The notes under the pieces: model-generated
What the model was told of the DNA's origin: nothing
Databases searched by the model: none
The model's input: the letters and a program-made list of their open reading frames with translations, nothing else
Shown here: positions 26,769-35,241 of the stretch, piece by piece
Numbering within the stretch: the first letter of the stretch is position 1
Layout of the letters: each line of letters begins with the position of its first letter
Assembly: GCA_030867875.1 (NCBI GenBank)
Contig: JAOWCC010000936.1
Coordinates: 16,748,095 to 16,812,094 of the forward strand
Length of the DNA: 64,000 nucleotides
Source: Actinernus sp. WN-2022
Lineage: Eukaryota > Cnidaria > Anthozoa > Actiniaria > Actinernidae
Reading direction: 5' to 3'
Translations under genes and position numbers: made by a program

Positions 26769-27008
26769 TGTCTATCCTTCATAACACACACCTGAATATC
26801 TGCTTCCTTTCTCGACACCTTCATAACACGTACCTCAATATCTTCCTGTCTCCACACATCAGAAGCAGTGTCTATCTTGTTTAGATGAGTTACGTTGTCA
26901 GGTCACAGGAACTCCATGGCCAGTAGGTACATATCCTATCGAGATATCGATATCGTTTAGAAGTTTATTCTGCATTTAAGGTACCGACCATTATGATAAT
27001 TAGTAGAG
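26769..27008 (+). repeat. 240-bp insertion, copy 15
   Basis: This is the last visible copy. It opens a third higher-order block that is cut by the assembly gap. Confidence 0.9.
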
Positions 27009-28097
27009 ACCGGGTAGGCAAATAATCTTGGATTTCTTACAAAAATAAAAAAACACTCAATATGCTTCAAAATGATCTCAAACAATCTCCTGGTAGCTTC
27101 AGAACATGAATGGATTAAGTTGGAGAAAGAATTGAAGTAAAAATTAACATCATCAAAAATGGTCAAATCGGATTTTTGATTTCTGACAAAAACTAAAAAC
27201 CACTCGATAATGCTTCAAAATGATATCAAACAATCTCCTGTTAGCTTCAGAACATGAATGGATTAAGTTGGAGAAAGAATTGAACAAAAAATCAACATCT
27301 TCAAAAATGGTCAAATCTGGATATTTTTTGCCAGACCGGGTAGGCGAAAAGTCTTGGATTTCTGACAAAAATAAAAAAACCACTCAATATGCTTCAAAAT
27401 GATCTCAAACAATCTCCTGTTAGCTTCTGAACATCAATGGATTAAGTTGGAGAAAGAATTGAAGTAAAAATTAACATCATCAAAAATGTTCAAATCTGGC
27501 TTTTTGATTTCTGACAAAAACTAAAAACCACTCGATAATGCTTCAAAATGATATCAAACAATCTCCTGTTAGCTTCAGAACATGAATGGATTAAGTTGGA
27601 GAAAGAATTGAAAAAAAAATCAACATCTTCAAAAAATGGTCAAATCTGAATATTTTTTGCCAGACCGGGTAGGCGAAAAATCTTGGATTTCTGACAAAAA
27701 TAAAAAAAACACTCACTATGCTTCAAAATGATCTCAAACAATCTCCTGTTAGCTTCTGAACATCAATGGATTAAGTTGGAGAAAGAATTGAACAAAAAAT
27801 CAACATCTTCAAAAAATGGTCAAATCTGAATATTTTTTGCCAGACCGGGTAGGCGAAAAATCTTGGTTTTCTGACAAAAATAAAAAAAACACTCACTATG
27901 CTTCAAAATGATCTCAAACAATCTCCTGTTAGCTTCTGAACATCAATGGATTAAGTTGGAGAAAGAATTGAAGTAAAAATTAATATCATCAAAAATGTTC
28001 AAATCTGGATTTTTGATTACTAACAAAAACTAAAAACCACTCGATAATGCTTCAAAATGATATCAAACAATCTCCTGTTAGCTTCAGAACATGAATG

Positions 28098-28197
28098 NNN
28101 NNNNNNNNNNNNNNNNNNNNNNNNNNNNNNNNNNNNNNNNNNNNNNNNNNNNNNNNNNNNNNNNNNNNNNNNNNNNNNNNNNNNNNNNNNNNNNNNN
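28098..28197. other. Assembly gap (100 N)
   Basis: There are exactly 100 N in the middle of a satellite monomer. A round 100 usually marks a gap of unknown size, so the satellite length and the physical distance to the unique sequence on the right are not known. Confidence 0.98.
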
Positions 28198-29160
28198 GCG
28201 TTTGTATGGGAATGTAATGAACTCCAGCTTTCAAGGAGCTAAATACGAGAGAATCGTAAGTAAAATGACTTGACTTCCTTCTACCGTGTATTCAGTTGCT
28301 GTTAGGTGTGGTCCATCTGGCTCAGGTAAGGCGATTTCAGCGAGTTTTCGATTCCCATGAAACCTCTTGTGCACTCAGAAATCTGTGATGTCTGATATCC
28401 ATCGCACGATAAAGAAACGAGCCAAATGCATGAAAGTAAAGCCTTAAAATTAACCTAAAAACGGCAGAGATGAAGAGACTCCCGAAGGCTTGCCCTGACA
28501 CTGGCAAGCAAAAGATCACTATCAAGATACCGGTTGAACGTCCATTTTCCAAACCAAAACCTAGGCCTGAGGCGCTGTGAGAGAATCGAACCCGAAGAAA
28601 CGACTTCTGAGGTGACGTAATGCGCAGAGGCATCGGAAGTCCGTGATTCGCGGACTTCCGGAATCGGATTATTCCAGAGCCCCTATTTTTTCGTCGAGCA
28701 TGCGCAGTAAGAAACAAATGGGATCTGGGTACGAGATTGGAGTGAATTCATGCCCGCTCATCGGCTAAGGATTTTTAACACACATAGCCGATTCGGTTTA
28801 ACTTTCTAACTGGTCTGGCTGAGGCATAATATTGTCAGACGAAAGTTTCTATTCCCACCCCGTTTAGGGAACCTTTTGTCCCGATCACTGTGTTCGGATT
28901 ATTTGAATTTCCCGCACTAGTGATTTTCGTTCCAAGCAATTGCTTCCCGCACCGAATCACGTTTATCGTGTCAAAGACAAAGGTTTTACCACATACAACC
29001 AAAATCTATTGAGCTGTTGTTTAAAAAAAAAAAAAAAGATTCATTGATTCGACGCGCTCACAAATTTTCTGGTGATTTTGTCGATTGTGTAATCTTATCA
29101 TGCAAACGCAGAAAATTCATCTCCTTCAAATTAAAGTTGCTTTATATTTCACCAACTTAA
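28198..29160. other. Unique sequence without a recognised gene
   Basis: This is the first non-satellite DNA after the gap, with normal base composition. No convincing coding region is seen. A 126-codon minus-strand frame (28337-28717) has no recognisable motif and overlaps the hairpin region. The segment 28610-28741 contains CRE-like GTGACGTAA, two ETS-type cores (CGGAAGT and ACTTCCGG) and GCATGCGCAG (NRF1-like). It ends in GGGTACGAGATTGG, which from memory resembles a common dispersed cnidarian repeat. It could be a TATA-less promoter or a MITE end. A run of 15 A lies at 29023-29037. Confidence 0.5.
28634..28660. repeat. Perfect 10-bp inverted repeat (hairpin) with ETS-like cores
   Basis: CGGAAGTCCG (28634-28643) and CGGACTTCCG (28651-28660) are perfect reverse complements separated by seven bases. 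Each arm contains a GGAA core of ETS type. A second small inverted repeat, GGAAT/ATTCC, follows immediately. It may be a transposon-internal hairpin or a paired factor site. Confidence 0.6.
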
Positions 29161-29176
29161 TTAGTATATATATGTA

Positions 29177-29990
29177 ATGTATGATATGAAACTTAATCCT
29201 AAGAACTGTAAAGAGATGTCCATAGTTTCCTCCATCAGCAACCTGACGCCACTTATCTCAATATTAATGATCAAGCGCTTGAACGTGTTTCATCTTATAA
29301 CGCTTCAACATAATCTAAAGTGGGTCGATAATATCAATAATATGGTGAAAAAGTCATCTAAACGGCTTCATATTCTAAGAGTATTCGCCGCAGTGGTGTT
29401 CTTCCTTCCGATCTTGAATATAGTTGTGCTGTTTGGCATACCAGCCTACCGTGCTACTTAACTGACAAAATTGAGCTTGTCCAAAAGAGAGCCTTACGAA
29501 TCACCATCCATATCAAGTTACTCTGAAGCACTCACTCTATGTAACTGCTTTCGCCTTGATACCAGGAGGCATAAACTATGTTCTAAAGTATTCAGGAAGC
29601 TAAAGAGCCCTAGTTCACGTCTCCACCACCTTCTTGCTGACACTCGAATAAGCGCGCACGGCCGAGAGTTGCGCAATAGCCAAAAACCTTAGTTTGCCTA
29701 AGTGTCGCACGGAAAGGTATAAGAGAAGCTTTTTTCCTGCGATGTGTTTTATTAAGTCCTAACTAATTTCTTCATATACAATTGTATAATAAGCTTAACT
29801 TATTGTAAGATATTTTAACTCAGCTTGTAGGATACAGTAATATATTATTTGTAAACGGATCCAGTCCCCAGTGTAAGTTATAGATATGATGCCAGTTTCC
29901 CATTTTTATACTCTTAGTTTCATCTAAAAATATAAGGTAATTCACACGTTGTGCGATTATATATTCAATAAACCTCTATTATTATTATAA
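29177..29990 (+). pseudogene. 5'-truncated non-LTR retrotransposon, reverse transcriptase C-terminal end and 3' tail
   Basis: Three broken frames give the thumb and C-terminal part of a non-LTR (LINE) reverse transcriptase. 29177 on reads KLNPKNCKEM, then QHNLKWVDNINNMVKKSSKR and LHILRV. A second frame gives WHTSLPCYLTDKIELVQKRA. The frame at 29471-29692 gives SEALTLCNCFRLDTRRHKLC and SSRLHHLL, followed by PKCRTERYKRSFFPA and a stop. The catalytic motifs lie upstream and are missing, so this is a typical 5'-truncated dead copy. It has at least one frameshift and an internal deletion near 29395. A 3' tail follows with AATAAA at 29967-29972 and a short ATT-repeat end at 29976-29990. Family assignment within the CR1/L2/RTE-like groups is not possible by eye. 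Confidence 0.85.
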
Positions 29991-30015
29991 TTTTTACTGA
30001 CGATAAGACGCTTAT

Positions 30016-30659
30016 GTGCGTGAAGAAATAGGTCGAACATTCCGAGGCAGTAACCAAGTATTTCTCAACCGTACTATATCCTTGATCCAATCTGCATCGT
30101 CAACCGCTGCTCGAGAAATTGGTGATCTTCAGACAGCTACTGGACCGATGCGACACCAACAAATCCTGCTGGTTGGGAAAAGGAGAATAATAAAAAGTGT
30201 ACCCACAGGTGATCCTTGCAAGCTCTGTAAGTGGCATTGTATGGTATTTATTTTAGTCTTGCATTTTCGAAACTAATATTGAATAAAAAGCGGCAATACT
30301 TACAGAATGTGTTTGTCTGTTAATGGGCTGTGTGTATTGTAATTTCAGCGTTTTGTTGCGACGTTTACCCCAGCAGTTCTGTACACTGTATACCAAGAAA
30401 GGTAGGAGATGAAGGATTTCACCGAGTCAAATTTTCACCACTTTTATCCCCCGAAAATCCAAACAATCGCATCTTGCCTTCGCCACTGTATCGGCCAGTA
30501 AATATTAAAGCATTTACAGTCACTAGATCCGATATACCCTTTGTTCTCGACCAGCAAGCTACCGAAGAACTCCACCAAATCACTCATTTGCAGCCATTTT
30601 CATTTGTGATGGTGGAAAGTTGTGACGAACCGGCTTTTTTGGGGAGCAATGACGAATGA
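30016..30659 (+). CDS. Candidate two-exon gene, unknown function
   Basis: Exon 1 is open up to 30226 (upstream stop at 30004-30006) and ends at a good donor, CTCT|GTAAGT. A 122-bp intron (30227-30348) ends in a pyrimidine-rich acceptor, GTATTGTAATTTCAG. Exon 2 (30349-30659) joins in the same frame and closes with TGA. The joined product would be about 173 residues, with PTGDPCKL at the junction and FVMVESCDEPAFLGSNDE at the C-terminus. I recognise no domain. The true 5' start is unclear: position 30016 is GTG and exon 1 may be internal with its acceptor near 30010, directly against the retrotransposon tail. It could be a captured or partial gene. Support is the splice geometry and the open joined frame; no homology is claimed. 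Confidence 0.42.
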
Positions 30660-31115
30660 GTGCCAAAAAATCCGACACCACCTCGTTTAATTAGTGGATG
30701 AACCGAGAAATCCTGAACCAGACCATCTATGCCCGATATTTTGTAGAAAGGCTTATTTAATTGTGGCTAGGTAGGCCTTTTCATCACTTTGCTTGCACCT
30801 TTTTATCTTTATAGCAAAACAAATATAAAAATTAGCAATTTCCATTTTCATTAGGTCCCACAGGAGATCCCACAGGAGGCCTTTGTCCTTCACCTCGCTG
30901 TGTTTTTCTAAGGAAGTACTAAAATTATTTCATAATGATTCAGTGTATGCTTTGTCTTTCAACAGTGAACAATTAAATTTCCAGAACCCTGGTCTCTCTG
31001 ATTTATATTTACCCACGCATTTTTGTGTTTGAAAACGTCTGCCTCCTGCAAACATTCCACCTTGACCTGGTAAGGGTCTACTGGATCCTAACGTCCTCCG
31101 ACTGGCAAGGACAAA
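30660..31115. other. Intergenic, nothing recognised apart from a 12-bp tandem repeat
   Basis: No gene is supported. At 30856-30878 TCCCACAGGAG occurs twice at a 12-bp period, directly after an acceptor-like TTTTCATTAG. Read in frame it gives PTGDPTGG, echoing the PTGDPC of the candidate gene exon upstream, perhaps a decayed duplicate exon. Confidence 0.4.
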
Positions 31116-31200
31116 CGGAGGAAAAAGAAAGAAAGACAAGATAGAAAAATACAAAAGGACAAGAGAGGAGGAGAGGAGGAGAGGAGGAAAGGAGAGGAAA
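31116..31200 (+). repeat. GA-rich simple repeat
   Basis: This is a purine-rich tract with GAAA and then GAGGA units (clearest at 31161-31195). Short frames read across it on both strands are low-complexity artefacts. Confidence 0.85.
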
Positions 31201-32069
31201 GCGACAATGAAAATACTATGAAAAGAAAGCGTGGGTCATTCAACGTCGGAACCTGTTTTACCGCGAAGACGAAAAGCTGTCGTCGTTGCGCGCTAAAGAA
31301 AAGCAGAATGCAAGATGGTTTTCTGTGCTCCAAGACCCAAAAACATACAAGACCATGGTTAAAGAAACAAGCTAAATCTCTAATAAAGTCCGAACAATAT
31401 TGACTTCGACGATTACGTCTCATGAAAACGTTATGACGTTCAAAAAACAACATGATAAGCGTACAGGAGGCAACATATGTCCTTGAAGAAGGCACGGATT
31501 CAGACAAGGTTCTGAATCATATGAAGTGCTGTTGCCTGGTACATATGCTTGCCACCAGTGTACATATTGGAGTGTGAGCTCCCTAGATAAGCTTTCATTT
31601 GCTTTTGGGGCAAACACATACAAAAATATGTTTAAATAAAAACAAAGAAGTATAACACCTGCGCAGAAGCTTACAAAGTACGCAAAGAATATCAAGGGGA
31701 AAAAGTAAACTTTTAATGCTTCAACATTGACTCCAAACATTGAAGAAATGAACAGCACACTGAAACATTTATGGAGTGAAGAGTTTAGACGTTTTGCAAA
31801 GTTTTTGCTACGAGATGCCGGCTTTTCTGAGGATTTTCTTCATAAAAAAATATATATGTCTTCAATGCGATGAAGATTAGCAAGGTAAAACACTCTTGCC
31901 ACAGATGTGGGCCGATGCATGTGCCATTGCAAAAAGCCGTACAAACCCCAATAAAAACCGAAGACTGTGCATCTCTGCCAAAATATCCTTCAGAATTTAG
32001 TAGGTTCTGACTTGCTTAAACGTAATAAATCGCAACTTGCACATCGGCCACGCAAGGACTTACGTCTAG
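31201..32069. other. Intergenic, no recognised gene
   Basis: Several short frames exist (for example 31218-31403 plus, and a hydrophobic one at 31420-31758 minus) but none carries a motif I recognise or is supported by splice signals. It probably consists of decayed mobile-element DNA. Confidence 0.4.
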
Positions 32070-32600
32070 CGTTCTAGAGGAACTTGTCAAAAACCGCTGG
32101 CTTAGAAACTAACTCTGAAGTTCTCACATATCAATTACGTAATTACGATGTGTTCTACACAACCAGTGTAAAAGACAACCATCTGTTAATAAAAGGATGA
32201 CTGGAAGCAAAATGGCATCGATGTATAATGACGTTGCGGGTAAAGTTTGGTTTGGAATCGGCTAGTAAGAATTCTTTGAAACGACATGTCTTCCACCACA
32301 TGAAGGCCACAAAACCAGTAAAGACAACGTCGATGAGGCTGCCATTGAGTACGGGAAAGTACCAACCATGGGAACAGGACCCCCCTCGTATCAACATCCA
32401 ATATGCAAGAGCTCATCTGAAAATGAATCACTTTCAAACATTGAGATTCTCATTCGTTGCCATGACTCCGAATGATGTTATTCTGTTAATCAATAGCACG
32501 GATAATAAGAATTCTGTCTTTCTCGGAACTAAAGAATCATTTCGATCACACAGTGTTTGGCTCAACTATATTTACGAGCAATAAAGGTGGCAACCACTGG
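32070..32600 (+). pseudogene. Broken plus-strand frame, possible DTDV-family remnant
   Basis: Protein-like pieces appear in shifting frames: LETNSEVLTYQLRNYDVFYT near 32100-32160, then NIEILIRCHDSE (about 32438-32474), continued in another frame as DVILLINSTDNKNSVFLGT (to about 32530). The join RCHDSE/DVILLI resembles the RxxDTDVxxL signature found in the better preserved minus-strand pseudogene at 32780-33465, but on the opposite strand. Several stops and frameshifts exclude function. This is weak evidence from a short motif; it could be coincidence. Confidence 0.3.
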
Positions 32601-32779
32601 AAGAGCACGAGGAAGAAAGTAATGAAGCGTCTGACGTTGAGTGCAAGCGGCCGTTGTCACAATCTGTATTACAAATGCTACCTCATCACGACTAACATTA
32701 GTCTGGAGATAAGGTGCATATTGTTGAAATTGTGATAAAAGCACCAAATGTACCCTACTTGACCTTTAAGGCAAGGGAA

Positions 32780-33465
32780 ATAATATAGCAATTTCCTGAA
32801 CAGAAGCAGAGTGCAGTACAAGGCAGGTTGGCCTTTGTGCACTTGCATAGTCCTCTACAAGGTTTTTTTCATCCACAGCTGATGAGCTCACTGCATGCCT
32901 TGGATGCCTCAGGTAATGTAGTCCAGTAGGAGTCCAGACCTCTTCACTTCGCTGCCATCCCCACGCACTCGGACTTGGCAGTTCCTGGATGGGTTTAACA
33001 GACATGCCCTGCTTGGTAAGCCGCTAGCGCTCTTATGTGCTGTTCAAGAGCGGCTTGTGTTGGTGGAAATGTTCTCTATAGTTCTTGTGCCTTGAGCAAA
33101 ATTTATTGGCGAGCTTCATTAATACTCTTAAGATCACCACGAATCGTTCTAGGTCTTGGCTATATTCTTCGGAGACCATGCTTGTGGTGTTGAGAGGAGT
33201 CGGAAGGTTTCGGTTATTTCTGGGTTCGACTTCCAGGCATTCCAAGCCGTTTGCTTTCCTCCCCCAGACAGATAGGAAACAGTATCACATCCTGTGACGG
33301 CATGGAAAAAATGGCAAGGCTTCACATTGCTCGGCTGGCCATGGAGTGAGTAGGCAAGTACTTAAGATAATTTCCAACACCAAATGCTACCCACAGCTCC
33401 TGTAGGCCAAGCCTTCTCACGTGCGCTACTGCTAGTACAACAACATCTGTATCGACCGTTCTTAT
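32780..33465 (-). pseudogene. Decayed gene of the DTDVVVL / HA-TGCDTVS family with cysteine-rich end
   Basis: Reading leftward from 33465, the minus strand gives IRTVDTDVVVLAVAHVRRLG, QELWVAFGVGNYLKYLPTHS, and then FHAVTGCDTVSYLSGGGKQT and AWNAWKSNPEITETFRLLST. About 300 bp further on come WTTLPEASKACSELISCG and a cysteine-rich stretch containing KPCRGLCKC and LPCTALCFCSGNC. From memory this order (DTDV block, ELWVAFG, HAxTGCDTVS, CXC-like end) is typical of a multicopy gene family in cnidarians and fish, probably mobile-element derived; its function is not known to me. It is dead: stops at 33322-33324 (TGA) and 32869-32871 (TGA), a frameshift in the A run at 33306-33311, and others. Confidence 0.7.
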
Positions 33466-33629
33466 CTTATTATGGGTCTGAGAATTCTGGCCGACCATAC
33501 CGTTTTATGCCCGCTCTCAAAGAAACATCTTCTTGGGAGGTGAACAGTGGCATTTCATTTAAGTCGCACATGTCTGCAGGTTTCACATGCGCCCTCACAT
33601 CATGCAATATTGTCTGCTGCTAATTTCGT

Positions 33630-34721
33630 TATTGGATGATCGCTCGTGTCTGGCGGAAGACATCGAACTGCCAGAAAGCCTAGAGCGAACGTCCTTGTCT
33701 TCTTCTAAACCCTTCTCGCCCTGTAATTTTTCGAGACACTCGTGAGCCCTCGAGACCGTTGTATCTGATAATGAACCCTTGCCACGACAGAGCTGTCCTT
33801 TTGGTCTTCGGAGATTGTGCTTTGTTCGCTACTGGTGAGCTGCCAGGAGCTTGCAGTTTTGACAATTTGTCGATAGTGAGTCGGATGAACGTACTTTCCT
33901 GTCACATCGTAAACCAACTAGCTCATGTGTTCGCCAAGTTTACTGTGTTGACTCCCATTCCTAGTGACTAGCACATAATCGCAAGCCGGTTTCAAAAGAG
34001 GCCGAATGTGGGCGATGTAACCGTCTAGTACTTGCATACTGGTATCTGTTAGAAACAGAGAAACAGAGAGTCAAGGCCATACTTTCCCGCAGTTTTGAAC
34101 ATTTTCTGATCGATGAAGTCACCATTGATCGTAGCCGTTTTAACAATGTCGACAGTCAAGTATTGATAAGTCATTGGGCGGGAACCCTTGATGAACAAAT
34201 AGTCTAAAGAGCTTACCGTACCTGGTTCAGCGTCCTTGCATGCCTTCAGCACGCTCTCGTAGTGGGGCAAGTAGCGCGATACGACTTGTAAAAGCTCTCC
34301 CAAAGTAGCCCAGTGTCCCTTGGCCTCTAAGGTGTCAATGTCCAGATCGGTGTTCCATTGTAATCTCGTCATTTTTGAAATGTCAAAAGTCGTTAACGCT
34401 TGGCTTGTCCGGGGAGTTTTCTCAAATTTCGTTTCATCATTGCGTGGAACTGCTACAATATTGTGGTTTTCTGGCTTTTCATCAAAGTAATAGAACCAAC
34501 GGTGCTTGTTCTTTACCTGTTTTCTGCATCCTCGTTAAGTGCTAAATCTATCGTGATCGCATACTTGTACTGAACAATAAAAAAAATCGATCGGAATCGT
34601 CTTCTTCTAAGTGAAGTCTCTTTGGCTTTGGTGAAGCTAACTTTGACCAGTCGATTTTATGACCTCGCTTATTCAATTGTTGCACACAGTAGGATATAGA
34701 ATGAGTACAAGCCTTGGACAT
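33630..34721 (-). pseudogene. Degenerate tyrosine-recombinase-like (Crypton-type?) gene
   Basis: A minus-strand gene begins MSKACTHSISYCVQQLNKRG at 34721 and continues through WFYYFDEKPENHNIVAVPRN, MTRLQWNTDLDIDTLEAKGH (34372 down) and the segment 34049-34372. It then gives LDGYIAHIRPLLKPACDYVL, GKYVHPTHYRQIV, DQKDSSVVARVHYQ and AHECLEKLQG. The C-terminal spacing of an HPTxYR motif and a later HY resembles the Hxx[R]...[H/W]...Y end of tyrosine recombinases, and I place it near Crypton-derived cnidarian families on that basis only. Lesions: frameshift near 34518, an 8-bp tandem duplication GAAACAGA at 34052-34067 that shifts frame, TAG at 33918-33920, and a frameshift near 33740. HPTH and KDSS may be lost catalytic residues (HPTR and KHSS expected from memory). 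The TGCDTVS pseudogene follows on the same strand. Confidence 0.6.
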
Positions 34722-35241
34722 TTTTTTATATTATTAAAAGGCACTACCCTACATCCCCAGAGATCTAAAGTGAACTTTTGGCCAATCAGAAACGCTACTT
34801 GGCTCCCCTGACTTAACTAATACAAACTTGCCCACAAATCATTCTACTCTGTTCTATTGCTGACAATGAAAGATTAAACATGCCTGGTTAGTATGGTGGC
34901 CCAACGTTATCATAGTAAAATATGTAAGTTATTGCGAAGAAAACAATGAAAAAGGAAAGAAACAAAAAATTTAAAGTAATAAAAATCAATAATATTAAGT
35001 AAAAAATACTTTGAAAACAAATATATCTAATTAAAAAACGTTACAACAAAGAAAAAATGATATGGAATGCCCACCATCGAAATGAGAATACAGTTTCTTT
35101 AATTATTGTTTTTATTCTCTTTTTCCTGAAGCATGGGATCTAATATTATTTCATTGGGTCTTTCGTTAGGTATACCTTGTTAGATTTGTGGCCAATTTAT
35201 AACAAGATGAAGATGAGCAATGCAAAAGTTTGCTAATGTCA
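34722..35241. other. AT-rich spacer before the macrosatellite, no gene seen
   Basis: This is an AT-rich stretch with no frame of note and no repeat shared with either array. It ends at the sharp junction with the 2.4-kb tandem units at 35242. Confidence 0.6.

Larger units (their letters stand above)
1..28097. repeat. AT-rich satellite array with alternating monomers
   Basis: Nearly the whole first 28 kb is one head-to-tail satellite. Each monomer opens with CTTCAAAATGATCTCAAACA and ends shortly before the next copy with CACTCAATATG or CACTCGATAATG. Three length classes are seen: about 180 bp (carrying a GC-rich box, GCCAGACCGGGTAGGCG), about 149 bp and about 141 bp. After subtracting the inserted 240-bp and 682-bp sequences I estimate roughly 140 monomers. 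The array starts at or before the window edge and ends in an assembly gap, so both limits are open. Monomer size and AT content are like centromeric or pericentromeric satellites, but that location is inference. Short open frames on both strands recur only because the monomers recur; I do not regard them as genes. Confidence 0.97.

Noticed and set aside
1..28097. Repeated minus-strand frames (69, 84, 101, 104, 107 codons) and plus-strand 80/111-codon frames in the satellite
   Set aside because: They are created by the satellite period, are AT-rich low-complexity peptides, break wherever a 149-bp monomer occurs, and show no start context or splice pattern.
1..28097. Regular direct repeats as a CRISPR array
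   Set aside because: The repeats are 141-180 bp, contiguous and without unique spacers; the context is eukaryotic.
28290..28345. Walker A-like CGPSGSGK followed by a CAG|GTAAG donor
   Set aside because: The open stretch is about 30 codons with stops on both sides and no other ATPase motif nearby; probably chance.
28337..28717. 126-codon minus-strand frame
   Set aside because: No recognisable domain, and it runs through the inverted-repeat and promoter-like segment; it could be a non-coding frame in a dispersed repeat.
31420..31758. Hydrophobic 112-codon minus-strand frame as a membrane protein
   Set aside because: Hydrophobicity follows from T-rich codons opposite an A-rich strand; no family resemblance.
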